Source of the DNA: Anaerolineae bacterium
GTDB lineage: Bacteria > Chloroflexota > Anaerolineae > 4572-78 > J111
Assembly (NCBI GenBank): GCA_020433835.1
Contig: JAGRBY010000052.1
Span: forward strand, 1 to 21,042
Reading direction: 5' to 3'
Length of the DNA stretch: 21,042 nt
This document shows positions 7,346-15,580 of this stretch, piece by piece; position 1 is the first letter of the stretch; each line of letters begins with the position of its first letter. The notes beneath the pieces were generated by a model that saw only the letters and a program-made list of their open reading frames with translations, had not been told where the DNA came from and searched no databases. A program made the translations under genes and the position numbers.

Positions 7346-7840
7346 ATGGAACCCCGGTACAATAATCAGGCTGATTTTACAGTTAGACAGGCAACCGCTG
7401 ATGATACCATAGGCATCGCCACGTTACTGCGTGATTTAGGTTGGTCTGAGTGGATTGCGGCAGCAACGCCAGAGTCGGTAGCAGACCAAGTAGAACGACA
7501 TCTGACGCTGTGCCAGGCCGATGATAGCCATTCGGTCTATGTGGCCGAAACGCCTACCGGCGAGGTAGCGGGCTACGTTTCAGTTCATTGGCTGCCTTAC
7601 TTGATCCACCAAGGTCCGGAAGGGTATATCTCGGAACTGTTTATTAAAACCTCGGCTCGAGGGCAGGGTCTCGGTTCTCTTTTGCTGGCAACGGTCAGGC
7701 AAGAGGCGGAACAACGGGGCTGCGCCCGGTTGAATCTAATCAATAATCGAGAGCGAGAATCTTACACGCGCCAATTTTATAAGAAGCAAGGCTGGGAAGA
7801 GCGGCCATGGGCCGCGAGCTTTGTCTACTGGCTAAAATAA
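7346..7840 (+). CDS. GNAT family N-acetyltransferase
   Basis: A 164-aa cytosolic protein. The ATG has AGGAG (7334-7338) 7 nt upstream. The N-terminal FTVRQATADDTIGIATLLRD is the usual GNAT beta1-alpha1 start. Motif A, the acetyl-CoA pyrophosphate loop, is ARGQGLGS (104-111), preceded by YISELFIKTSARG; the C-terminal FYKKQGWEER is motif B. GNAT enzymes transfer acetyl from acetyl-CoA to an amine of a protein, antibiotic or metabolite; nothing here reveals the acceptor. It is a single gene, divergent from the TauE-type gene and followed by the strong promoter of the LysM gene. Confidence 0.9.
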   Translation: MEPRYNNQADFTVRQATADDTIGIATLLRDLGWSEWIAAATPESVADQVERHLTLCQADDSHSVYVAETPTGEVAGYVSVHWLPYLIHQGPEGYISELFIKTSARGQGLGSLLLATVRQEAEQRGCARLNLINNRERESYTRQFYKKQGWEERPWAASFVYWLK

Positions 7841-7852
7841 GTAAAATTTTAC

Positions 7853-7881
7853 TTGACATATTCTTGAGCTTCGGTTATATT
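7853..7881 (+). promoter_or_regulatory. Strong sigma70-type promoter of the LysM gene
   Basis: A perfect -35 TTGACA (7853-7858), 17 bp, then TATATT (7876-7881). Transcription should start near 7888, giving an 80-nt leader before the ATG at 7968. It is the closest match to consensus in the window, suggesting high expression. Confidence 0.85.
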
Positions 7882-7954
7882 ATGTATAGTCATTACCCTT
7901 TTTGCGTCTATATGTTGTGGTATAGTTGATTAGCTACAACTAAATATTGGGAAC

Positions 7955-7960
7955 AAGGAG
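7955..7960 (+). promoter_or_regulatory. Ribosome binding site fixing the LysM gene start
   Basis: AAGGAG lies 7 nt before the ATG at 7968. This start gives a signal peptide at the very N-terminus, whereas the longer reading from TTG at 7947 places the site inside the coding region. Confidence 0.85.
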
Positions 7961-7967
7961 ACATCCT

Positions 7968-9539
7968 ATGAGAAGGCCCCTTATCGTTATCATTCTAGCC
8001 GTTGTATTAAGTTTCGCTGTTTTTAGCAGTGCAGATGCGCAAGGCGGGACAGTACATTACGTCAAATATGGCGAAACCCTGTACGGTATTGCCAGTCAAT
8101 ATGGCGTTACGGTCGATGCCCTGCTGCGATACAACGGCATTTCCAATCCCAATTTGGTCTATGTCGGACAGCCGATTCAAATCCCCGGTGGCTACGGCGG
8201 TTACAGCCCACCGATGGCTCCCACGGCCTGTGCGCGTTCCCACACTGTAACGGCCGGTGAGACGCTATCGGGTATTGCTCTCTATTACGGGGTCTCATTG
8301 CAAGAGTTAGCCCAATATAACCGCCTTTATGATGACAGCTTTGTTTACGTGGGGCAGTCGCTTTGTGTGCCGGGCGGTTACGCGCCGCAGTACGCTAATT
8401 ACGGACCGCCGCCAGTAGGGCCAGGTTACTACCATACCGTTATCCCCGGCGAAACCTTGAATTATATAGCCGATCATTACGGTATTAACTACCACGACAT
8501 TATGAATGCTAACCATATTCAAAATGCGGCGATCATTGTCGTTGGACAAGCTCTGCTCATTCCGGGTTACAACCCCCAACCCGCTTATCACGCAGCTCCA
8601 CCACCGGCTTACAAACACGACTCAGACGCGAAATATCCGCCGCCTTCCGCACCACCACCCGCTCCTGAGTACGAAAAATATTATGACGATTCGCACATCA
8701 AGCCGGTCGATGATTTACCTTATGATGGTGGCGGCAAAGGAAAACACAAAGATTACGGCGGTAAACCACAAGGTGGCGTTCCGCCTGCCCCCAATTATCA
8801 GCCCGTACCGAAAACCCCGCTGCTGCCATTAGCCGATCATCCCATCGAGGTAGTTATCAATGGCGGTAATAACTGGGTGGGCGAAGCCTTCTCGATACCT
8901 GATCCCAATGATATCACCACCCTCGTTGTAAGAACCGGAGACGAGTACGGCCTCAACGTTCGCATTCGCAGTGGTGATTACGAAGTGACCGGTATGAGCG
9001 ATGTAATTAACCTGGGCGAATTTGGTCCCTTCACCTACGTTTTCCGATATGTTCCGCCCGGCGATTATGATGTCTGGATCGAAGACCCTGAGCGACCCTC
9101 AGAAAAAGTTCCCGTCAAAATAAAAGCTGGTCAGCGCGTTATCGTGGGCTTCGAGGAAGGGCTTAGCTACAGCGGCCCCACCTATGCCAGCCCCAGTGGA
9201 TGGTACCTGGCCTCCTTCGATAACCCCAGCAAGCCTAAAGAAAACAGCGGCGGCTGGTCAAACATCCTGGTTAACACTCCGGCTTCCGGACTGACGGTTC
9301 TCATCGAGAGCGAAGGCGGCGGCTACAAGGCCAAATGCCAGACCGGTGCCAAAGGCCCCGGCTCGTGTGACTTTGCCGGATTGATGGCCGGTTACTATTG
9401 GGTGACCATTGACGGCACCGACTTCACCGTTAAGACCTATATGGACGGCAGCGCCTACGCTGTGCTTGAATTTGCCCGCCAACCCGGTGCCGCCACCGAA
9501 GCCGAGAAAAACGCCGTTGGCCCGGTAAGTTACGACTGA
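7968..9539 (+). CDS. Secreted protein with three LysM domains and C-terminal beta domains
   Basis: The product has 523 aa from ATG 7968. Residues 1-24 are a Sec signal peptide (RR, hydrophobic core, SADA cleavage site). Three LysM domains follow at about 29-73, 92-135 and 155-199, each with the [HS]xV..GETL.. I[AS]..YG pattern and a closing VGQ...IP. LysM domains bind N-acetylglucosamine polymers such as peptidoglycan. Residues 200-290 form a Pro/Tyr/Gly/Lys-rich linker. The remainder (about 290-505) is beta-rich and seems to contain two related sandwich modules, the first around VPPGDYDVWIEDPE, the second around LMAGYYWVTIDG. No catalytic peptidase or amidase motif is visible. It is likely a cell-envelope structural or adhesion protein, transcribed alone between its own promoter and terminator. 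Confidence 0.9.
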   Translation: MRRPLIVIILAVVLSFAVFSSADAQGGTVHYVKYGETLYGIASQYGVTVDALLRYNGISNPNLVYVGQPIQIPGGYGGYSPPMAPTACARSHTVTAGETLSGIALYYGVSLQELAQYNRLYDDSFVYVGQSLCVPGGYAPQYANYGPPPVGPGYYHTVIPGETLNYIADHYGINYHDIMNANHIQNAAIIVVGQALLIPGYNPQPAYHAAPPPAYKHDSDAKYPPPSAPPPAPEYEKYYDDSHIKPVDDLPYDGGGKGKHKDYGGKPQGGVPPAPNYQPVPKTPLLPLADHPIEVVINGGNNWVGEAFSIPDPNDITTLVVRTGDEYGLNVRIRSGDYEVTGMSDVINLGEFGPFTYVFRYVPPGDYDVWIEDPERPSEKVPVKIKAGQRVIVGFEEGLSYSGPTYASPSGWYLASFDNPSKPKENSGGWSNILVNTPASGLTVLIESEGGGYKAKCQTGAKGPGSCDFAGLMAGYYWVTIDGTDFTVKTYMDGSAYAVLEFARQPGAATEAEKNAVGPVSYD

Positions 9540-9562
9540 TAATCGTCTGATTGATGTAATCC

Positions 9563-9597
9563 AACAGCGAGGTCTGTTACACACCTCGCTGTTTTTA
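9563..9597 (+). terminator. Rho-independent terminator after the LysM gene
   Basis: An 11-bp perfect stem pairs AACAGCGAGGT (9563-9573) with ACCTCGCTGTT (9583-9593) around a 9-nt loop, followed by a T-run. It starts 23 nt after the LysM stop. Confidence 0.93.
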
Positions 9598-9614
9598 TTT
9601 CAAACCTTTTTAAT

Positions 9615-9643
9615 TTGACGTACCGATTATATTGGCCTACATT
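9615..9643 (+). promoter_or_regulatory. Promoter of the small membrane protein gene
   Basis: TTGACG (9615-9620), 17 bp, TACATT (9638-9643); predicted start near 9650 and AAGGAG at 9657-9662. It lies just after the LysM terminator. Confidence 0.6.
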
Positions 9644-9670
9644 CATATCAAACCCTAAGGAGAGATAATT

Positions 9671-10045
9671 ATGCCGGTGCCACAAGGTGTTAAAATTAGT
9701 GCCTACATTATGTATGTTTATGCGTTGATAACCTTATGCGCGGTATTTGCGCTGGCCGGTATCGGGCTAACCGGCAGTCTCGGCGCAGTTGCTGAAGAAA
9801 TGGATCTAGCAGGGGTAGGGGCTATTACCGTTGTGTTTGGCGTTTTAACCTGTATCCTTTTGCTAACGGTCGTTCTTCATGTGGCGGCGGGCTACGGCTT
9901 GCTCAAGCTCAAAAACTGGGCCAGAATTCTGACGATTGTATTGGCTGCCCTCAATATTCTCAACTTTCCGCTGGGCACAATTTTGGGAGGTATTATTTTG
10001 TACTATCTATTGGCAGATGAGGAGTCAAAGCAGGCTTTTAGCTAG
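9671..10045 (+). CDS. Small four-helix membrane protein of unknown function
   Basis: A 124-aa hydrophobic protein with AAGGAG 8 nt before the ATG. Predicted membrane segments lie at about 9-36, 46-75, 82-98 and 100-115, and the ending GGIILYYLLADEESKQAF is a cytosolic tail. The pattern of a lysine/tryptophan loop (LLKLKNWARILTIVLA), a N-F-P-L-G-T turn and a short C-terminal acidic tail is common in small uncharacterised bacterial membrane proteins (DUF4064/DUF2127-like). I cannot assign a function. The CoA-transferase gene begins 31 bp after its stop and lacks a clear promoter, so the two may be co-transcribed, though a shared role is not obvious. Confidence 0.82.
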   Translation: MPVPQGVKISAYIMYVYALITLCAVFALAGIGLTGSLGAVAEEMDLAGVGAITVVFGVLTCILLLTVVLHVAAGYGLLKLKNWARILTIVLAALNILNFPLGTILGGIILYYLLADEESKQAFS

Positions 10046-10076
10046 TGGATCATATTCCTCATCCTAACCCTCAATT

Positions 10077-11462
10077 ATGAGCAATCCGAAAGCAGTTCTC
10101 AACAATTTACTTACACTCGCCCAACGTCCTCTTAGCCCCACTGACGATGTTATTATCGAAGGCCATGATCCGTTATTGCCCACAAACTATCTGCTAGGGG
10201 CAGCCGGAGCCGTTGTCATTGCCGCTACCGGTCTGGCGGCAGCCGATCTATGGCAGTTGCGCACCGGCCGACCCCAAGCAATAACGGTTTCAACGCGAGC
10301 AGCAGCAGCAGCGTTGCGCAGCCATAATTACCTGCGAGTCGATGGCGAACCACCCCGCAACTTATGGGATCCGGTTTCGGGGTTCTATGAAACCGGCGAC
10401 GGACGGTGGATACAGCTTCACTGTAACTTCCCCCATCATCGGGCCGGTGTGGTCAAACTGTTGGACTGTGAGGATAGCCAAGCCGGGGTAGCCCAGGCGG
10501 TAGCAACATGGGCCGGACAAGATTTGGAAGATGCCTTAGCTCAAGCCCATATGTGCGCCGGACTGGTACGCAGCCGCGAAGAATGGCAAGCGCATCCCCA
10601 GGCTAAGGCCGTCGAGCAACTCCCGCTATTTGAAATTATAAAAATCGGTGATAGTCAACCAGAGCCGCTTATCGAAGGTGAGCGCCCCCTGACGGGTGTT
10701 CGCGTACTTGATTTAACGCGCGTCATTGCCGGCCCGGTCGGCGGGCGAACATTGGCGGAACATGGAGCGGAAGTCATGCGCATCGGCAGCGCTCATTTAC
10801 CCCACATTCCGCCTCTTGTGATCGATACAGGTTTCGGCAAACGCTCGGCCCAACTCGATTTTCGGGCTGCCAAAGATGTGGATCAACTCCGGAACCTGGT
10901 AAAAGAAAGCGATGTTTTTTTACAAAGTTACCGGCCAAGCGCCATCGATCAGTATGGACTTAATCCAAAAACCTTAGCCCAACTTCGCCCCGGTTTGATT
11001 TATGTGACACTCAGCGCTTACAGCCATCAAGGTCCGTGGCACCAACGACGCGGCTACGATAGCCTGGTTCAGTCAGTCAGCGGCATTGTTGCCGAGGAGT
11101 CAGGCGGCGGCTCTCCCCAGCATTTACCTGCCCAGGCCCTCGATTATCTGTCAGGGTATCTCTTGGCCTTTGGAGCAATGGTCGCCCTGGCGCGTCGGAT
11201 GCGTGAGGGCGGCAGCTATCTGGTTCGCGTATCGCTGTGTCAAACCAGTCACTGGCTGCACCACTTGGGCCGCACCAGCAACTGGTCTGCGCACAGTTTG
11301 CCCAATCTCTCATTCGATGGCGTTCAAGATTTGCTCGAAACGGCTGAGTCCGCTTTTGGAACCATACATCACTTGGCTCCTGTTGTCCAACTATCAGAAA
11401 CCCCAGCTTATTGGTCTCACCCTCCGGTGCCACTTGGCTGGCACGAACCCACCTTCTCGTAA
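10077..11462 (+). CDS. CaiB/BaiF-type (family III) CoA-transferase, apparently permuted
   Basis: A 461-aa cytosolic protein. Residues 207-236 (GVRVLDLTRVIAGPVGGRTL, then LAEHGAEV) match the N-terminal start of CaiB/formyl-CoA transferases. The likely catalytic Asp is Asp356 in QALDYLSGYLLAFGAM, which aligns with the Asp that forms the acyl-anhydride in this family. Residues about 40-190 look instead like the C-terminal part of a CaiB fold: AADLWQLRTGRPQAI, DGRWIQLHCNFPHH, and VRSREEWQAHPQAKAV near 164-179. Family III enzymes exchange CoA between acyl-CoA and free carboxylates; the substrate is unknown. The ATG has no clear ribosome site and sits 31 bp after the membrane-protein gene. The family call is good; the order of halves is unusual. 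Confidence 0.85.
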   Translation: MSNPKAVLNNLLTLAQRPLSPTDDVIIEGHDPLLPTNYLLGAAGAVVIAATGLAAADLWQLRTGRPQAITVSTRAAAAALRSHNYLRVDGEPPRNLWDPVSGFYETGDGRWIQLHCNFPHHRAGVVKLLDCEDSQAGVAQAVATWAGQDLEDALAQAHMCAGLVRSREEWQAHPQAKAVEQLPLFEIIKIGDSQPEPLIEGERPLTGVRVLDLTRVIAGPVGGRTLAEHGAEVMRIGSAHLPHIPPLVIDTGFGKRSAQLDFRAAKDVDQLRNLVKESDVFLQSYRPSAIDQYGLNPKTLAQLRPGLIYVTLSAYSHQGPWHQRRGYDSLVQSVSGIVAEESGGGSPQHLPAQALDYLSGYLLAFGAMVALARRMREGGSYLVRVSLCQTSHWLHHLGRTSNWSAHSLPNLSFDGVQDLLETAESAFGTIHHLAPVVQLSETPAYWSHPPVPLGWHEPTFS

Positions 11463-11515
11463 CTTCACGTTTAGGCGATAGGGAACCTCGAATACTTTAT
11501 TGTGAGAAGTAACTT

Positions 11516-12091
11516 ATGAAAATGTCCAACTTTGAAAAAATATTTGTAAATAACACTATACGCAGCCGACAGGTTAGCCACTATGCTGAAAAAATGTTCA
11601 AATTAATTGGCTGTCAACCCGGCCAACGTTACCTTGATTTTGGCTGCGGGAATGGTGCATCAGCAATCAATCTAGCCCAAAAATACCCTCTCGATGTCAC
11701 CGGCATCGACGTTGATGCCGACCAAATTCGGTTGGCACACGCATCACGCCGTTTACTGCCTAACGTTCGATTCTTGGCTGTAGATGGCACTTACTTGCCG
11801 TTCGGCGACGCAAAATTTGATATTGTCTACACGAATAAAGTCACCCACCACATTGCCAACTGGTACGAAGCCGTAACAGAGATGGCCCGCGTAGTCAAGC
11901 CCGGTGGTCATCTTATTTATGCCGATCTCATCGTCCCCAATTGGCTGGCCGATATAGGCCAACAAGTCATGAAACAAACCGGCTTTCCCACCAGTGACGG
12001 TTTGAGAAACATTTTTGATCGCCATCAGTTGCACCAAGTCCACGCTTTAGTAACCCCCTTCCACTATGAAGTCGTGCTGCAAAAAGGTTGA
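11516..12091 (+). CDS. Class I SAM-dependent methyltransferase
   Basis: A 191-aa cytosolic protein with the Rossmann methyltransferase core. Motif I is YLDFGCGNGAS (39-49), the ribose-binding acidic strand is VTGIDVDADQ (61-70), Asp90 is in FLAVDGTYLPF, motif IV is FDIVYTNKVTHHI (101-113), and the post-motif is VVKPGGHLIYAD (126-137). It resembles the UbiE/COQ5-like Methyltransf_11 group; the substrate cannot be deduced. GAGAAG precedes the ATG; ATG at 11522 is an alternative. It is convergent with the Tat-exported gene, 20 bp apart and with no visible terminator between. Confidence 0.9.
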   Translation: MKMSNFEKIFVNNTIRSRQVSHYAEKMFKLIGCQPGQRYLDFGCGNGASAINLAQKYPLDVTGIDVDADQIRLAHASRRLLPNVRFLAVDGTYLPFGDAKFDIVYTNKVTHHIANWYEAVTEMARVVKPGGHLIYADLIVPNWLADIGQQVMKQTGFPTSDGLRNIFDRHQLHQVHALVTPFHYEVVLQKG

Positions 12092-12111
12092 GGTTCGATA
12101 CAGTTATTCGC

Positions 12112-13449
12112 CTACGTATTCGGTGGCTGGAAACGAACAGCACCGGCCCCTCGACCACCGCCAATAATGTCAACAGCAAAAACTTCAGCATCCTTAGCGG
12201 TAAAGGGAGCACGGATAAAAATAGCCGGAGCTCCATTGTGAACACTATTGCCGGTTACAATAGCAAGCTTACTATCAGGGCTAATTCCAATATCTTCAAA
12301 GCGTGATGTCAAACTGGGCAGCGGGATCTCTTCTACCTTTGAATTGCTCTTAAAGGGCGCAGAAATAGCAAAGACTTTCGGGCTGCCTACAGCCGTGCAA
12401 ACCAGCGCTTTCTTTCCATCGGGAGCAATGTTAATACCATCAAGCCCATCACCTTGCAAGGCATCAATATCTTCGGCTGAGGCGGCTATCGGCGTTGTGT
12501 CGTTGGAGCTAAGCCCTAATTTTATACGGCGATTAACGCTGTCGCCTACTGACAAAGTTTTTGGAGTTGTGGACGATGAAAACGGCGCGTCAAAAATGTA
12601 AACGTTTTCATCAAAAGTTGTTGCGAGCAGCGTCTTCCCATCAGGCGAAATGGCAATCGCCCCGCTTGATAACAGGCCGGTGGTGGCGTTATTGAAAGGA
12701 ATTGTAAATTCAATTTGGGTATAGGGCGGATCAAGAACGGAAATGCCGGTAGTGTGATACACAAAGGCGCGCTTGGCGGCATTAAATACAATACTTTGAG
12801 TTTGATACGAAGCAATCGTTCCCGGCAGCGTAACACTCGTAATATTCGAACTGGCAGCAAAAGGGGCTTTAATGACAATTAATTTTGATGATGACCCACA
12901 GGCAAGAGCATAGCCAGAACCCGGAGCGGCGGCAATAGTTCCCATCCCATTGTAGCCTGCTGAAGCGGTAGAAATTGTATCTGTAAGTTTGTTTGAGGAG
13001 AGATCAACCACAAAAATGCGAGCATTAGAAAAGTCGGAGATAAGCCCTCCATGCTCACCAAAGTAAGATACACCGTGCGGTTTTGCATCGGCCGGCAGGT
13101 TAGAAACGTTTTCCTGCGTTGGGGTTGGTAGGTTTGTGTTTGCGGTAGGGAAGACGACAATGCGGTTGCCATCATCTACCGTTCCCATCACCGCAAACTC
13201 ATTGCCTAAAGGCGGCGGCTCGACTGTGGGCTCTGAAGCCACCGTTGTTGGTGTAGGGGTAGGCCCTGGGGTTGGCGCTGAAGCAAACGCATGAGCCGGC
13301 AGCAGGCCAACTTCAACAACAGGCCGCACCCACGACTGAGGCAACGATGACGAAGTTGCCATAGCCCCGCCGGCGGCGGCTATAATTTTAAGCAGCTTGC
13401 GACGGCTAACAAATTTATCATTCAAATCTCTATTTTTTTGATTTTCCAT
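12112..13449 (-). CDS. Tat-exported beta-propeller (YVTN/WD-like) protein
   Basis: A 445-aa protein. The N-terminus carries a twin-arginine signal, SRRKLLKIIAAAGG (15-28), then LPQSWVRPVVEVGLLPAHAF with a likely AHA/AFA cleavage site near 54-57. A Thr/Pro linker spans about 59-80. The rest reads as a seven-bladed-type propeller with repeated [IV][SA]PD[GS]K strands (268-272, 342-346, 390-394). Four repeats carry an Ala-Pro-Phe tripeptide (195-197, 288-290, 364-366, 414-416). No catalytic residues are evident; such folded exported propellers usually bind proteins or surfaces. AGGGGAG precedes the ATG on the minus strand. It lies 120 bp downstream of the GAF kinase on the same strand, possibly in one transcript. 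Confidence 0.85.
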   Translation of the reverse strand: MENQKNRDLNDKFVSRRKLLKIIAAAGGAMATSSSLPQSWVRPVVEVGLLPAHAFASAPTPGPTPTPTTVASEPTVEPPPLGNEFAVMGTVDDGNRIVVFPTANTNLPTPTQENVSNLPADAKPHGVSYFGEHGGLISDFSNARIFVVDLSSNKLTDTISTASAGYNGMGTIAAAPGSGYALACGSSSKLIVIKAPFAASSNITSVTLPGTIASYQTQSIVFNAAKRAFVYHTTGISVLDPPYTQIEFTIPFNNATTGLLSSGAIAISPDGKTLLATTFDENVYIFDAPFSSSTTPKTLSVGDSVNRRIKLGLSSNDTTPIAASAEDIDALQGDGLDGINIAPDGKKALVCTAVGSPKVFAISAPFKSNSKVEEIPLPSLTSRFEDIGISPDSKLAIVTGNSVHNGAPAIFIRAPFTAKDAEVFAVDIIGGGRGAGAVRFQPPNT

Positions 13450-13569
13450 TATGTTCTCTCCCCTTTTTACAAGTTTGATGTATTAACTTACTAAAAACAA
13501 AGTACTATGATTAGTGACCTCCTTTATCTCGATTGATGAAATAGCCTTCATAGGGCATATTTTGCTCTT

Positions 13570-15408
13570 CTAAAAGTGATGAAAGTTTGGAGGCAGAGTC
13601 AGATTACCCGTACGACCTCGCTGGCGCAGCCGCTCTTTTTTAGTTTTAGGAATAAAGAGTTCAACCTTAGTTCCCAACCCCGGCTTAGAGGTAATCTGTA
13701 AATCCCCGCCTAACAGTTCTGCTTGTTCTCTGATGCTAATCATGCCTATGCTGGACCCACGATGGTACTCTTTTAACACTTCATTAACATCAAAACCTTG
13801 TCCATCATCAATAATTTTTACGTGAATACTATGTTCGGTTTCCTCAATATTAACAACGAGTTGTTTGGCTTGCGCATGCTTGATAGCATTGTTTACCGTC
13901 TCTTGGACAATAGCAAAAATTGCACTTTCGACATCACTATCTAATCGTGAAATAGCTGATTTTCCAGTTTGGCCTACCACTTGAAGGTGTAAATTGGGAC
14001 GATGATCGCCAATCAAATCGGCTTGACGCCGCTCTAAAAACATTTCAAGGGCCGGGACAAGACCCTCTGTCTTTAAAATTAAGGGGTGCATTTCAAACAA
14101 TGTCGTACGCATTTGATGAACCATCGCTTGGGCCATGGATTGCGCCCGAAATAACTCATCAGATAACATCTCCGGCTTGCGCTCAAGTAAAGCACGACAA
14201 AAATCAAGCTGCATATGAAGTGAGGCGGCTTGTTGAATAGGGCCATCATGAAGATTTCGAGCCAAAGTTTTGCGCGCTGTTTCTTCAGCTTCCAATACGC
14301 GATCACGCTCGGCCAGAACATTTGCCTGAAGTTGAAAGTGCTTAAAGGCAGCCGATACGAAAGCGTTTACGGTTGTTAGTAAATCGACATCAGCCTCTGA
14401 AAAGAAACCATTTTTTTTGTTAATGACCACTAAGGCACCAATGGCTAATCCATCCAAAGTAAGGGGAACACTCAATAAACTTTTAGCATTAAAATCTATG
14501 GTCCGTTGTCCCGTTTGTACCGCAGTTACCGGACAACCGGTTGTTACAGAGCGCCCAACCAAGGTACTCTTTAAGGATAAATAACGAAAGCCCGGCGGCA
14601 TCGTTCCGGGGGGAAATGTGGCTTGCATGACCAACGCATTGTTGTTTGGCTCTACCAAAAGCAATACACCACGTTCTACATCCATAGTCGCGGTTACATG
14701 GTTTAGAACATCAACCACAATATCTTCCAATCCCATATCCGCTGTAAGCGCCGAGGCAACACGTTTGAGCATCGTCATCTCAGCCAAATGACGCTGATTG
14801 GCTTCATACATCTGCGCTGAATGAAAAGCTTTAGAGGCCAGATGGGCCAGGGCAGCCAGCAGATCAGCATCTTGGCTAGAGAAGGCGGTTGGTTCTTGGC
14901 TCCAGATAACAACCGCACCGTAAACAATGGTTTGATTGTTGTGTTGTACTACCAGTGGAACCCCCAACCAGCTTTGTACCGGGCCAATCAATTGCGCTAA
15001 TTGAGGGTCGACCGTAAAACGGGATTTTTGCATATTAGCTACCAAGAGTGGCAACTGTTTCCGAATAATGTGACTGGTAAGCCCTTGATGTTTGGCAAAT
15101 GGGGTATAAAACGAAGGATGCAGCTGCCCATTGGCTACAATGCGTTCAAAATAAAGGATGTCTGAGACAGGCTCAAAGCGCGCAATAATACAATTTTTGT
15201 TGGCAAAGTGGGAAATAACTAAAGAAAGGAGTTGCTCAATCACTTCGCGTGGTGATTCGCAATTGGCCAAGGCAAAACTGGCATCAAATATAATTTGAAC
15301 TTTATCTAGGGGTTGGTTAAGTTCCTCAATCACCGGTTTTCTCTTTAATTCTTTTGGGATAGGTCGAGTGACAAATGATCCGTTTACAGCAGCTACTTGA
15401 TTAAGCAT
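13570..15408 (-). CDS. GAF-domain sensor histidine kinase (HisKA_3 class), soluble
   Basis: A 612-aa protein with no membrane segment. Two GAF-type sensor domains lie at about 37-195 and 220-360. A short coiled-coil (361-380) leads into the HisKA_3 dimerisation domain with the phospho-acceptor His387 in TLARNLHDGPIQQ. The ATPase domain (about 490-588) has the N-box FAIVQETVNNAIKHA, the G1 box IIDDGQGFD (532-540) and the G2 region KPGLGTKVELFIP. Kinases of this NarX/LiaS/DegS type usually phosphorylate LuxR-type (NarL) regulators, but no response regulator is adjacent. The start is ATG 15408, with AAGAAGGG a few bases before. A short basic tail follows the ATPase domain. The ligand of the GAF domains is unknown. 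Confidence 0.93.
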   Translation of the reverse strand: MLNQVAAVNGSFVTRPIPKELKRKPVIEELNQPLDKVQIIFDASFALANCESPREVIEQLLSLVISHFANKNCIIARFEPVSDILYFERIVANGQLHPSFYTPFAKHQGLTSHIIRKQLPLLVANMQKSRFTVDPQLAQLIGPVQSWLGVPLVVQHNNQTIVYGAVVIWSQEPTAFSSQDADLLAALAHLASKAFHSAQMYEANQRHLAEMTMLKRVASALTADMGLEDIVVDVLNHVTATMDVERGVLLLVEPNNNALVMQATFPPGTMPPGFRYLSLKSTLVGRSVTTGCPVTAVQTGQRTIDFNAKSLLSVPLTLDGLAIGALVVINKKNGFFSEADVDLLTTVNAFVSAAFKHFQLQANVLAERDRVLEAEETARKTLARNLHDGPIQQAASLHMQLDFCRALLERKPEMLSDELFRAQSMAQAMVHQMRTTLFEMHPLILKTEGLVPALEMFLERRQADLIGDHRPNLHLQVVGQTGKSAISRLDSDVESAIFAIVQETVNNAIKHAQAKQLVVNIEETEHSIHVKIIDDGQGFDVNEVLKEYHRGSSIGMISIREQAELLGGDLQITSKPGLGTKVELFIPKTKKERLRQRGRTGNLTLPPNFHHF

Positions 15409-15438
15409 AAAACCCTTCTTAACATTGTAATTACGCTT

Positions 15439-15444
15439 ATTATA
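15439..15444 (-). promoter_or_regulatory. Possible -10 element for the GAF kinase
   Basis: A perfect TATAAT reads on the minus strand at 15444-15439, 30 nt before the ATG. No good -35 hexamer is present 16-18 bp upstream, so the assignment is tentative; it would need an activator. Confidence 0.35.
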
Positions 15445-15511
15445 ATTAAAACGCTTTACATCTACTTGATATTAAGATGATCATCAGTTGACAAATTGAT
15501 GAGAGCGTAAT

Positions 15512-15580
15512 TTATGGCAAGTTGGGATTATCTCTATCGGCATAGTATCTTAACATTAGATAATACCGGTTTGTATACAA
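15512..15580 (-). CDS. Possible 22-aa leader peptide
   Basis: On the minus strand a perfect AGGAGGTG (15593-15586) lies 5 nt before a TTG codon that opens 22 codons ending in TAA at 15512. The peptide would be MYTNRYYLMLRYYADRDNPN plus two residues: tyrosine- and arginine-rich, with no recognised family. It is about 100 bp upstream of the GAF kinase on the same strand. The ribosome site is the only evidence; the start codon is weak. Confidence 0.22.
   Translation of the reverse strand: MYTNRYYLMLRYYADRDNPNLP

Noticed and set aside
7947..7967. Seven-residue extension of the LysM protein from a TTG
   Set aside because: AAGGAG at 7955-7960 points to ATG 7968, which also gives a proper signal peptide.
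11086..11481. 131-codon plus-strand frame overlapping the CoA-transferase
   Set aside because: Alternative frame of a gene with clear family motifs; no ribosome site or domain.
15488..15516. TTGACA followed 17 bp later by TTTATG on the plus strand
   Set aside because: Poor -10 and no plus-strand gene downstream to be transcribed.
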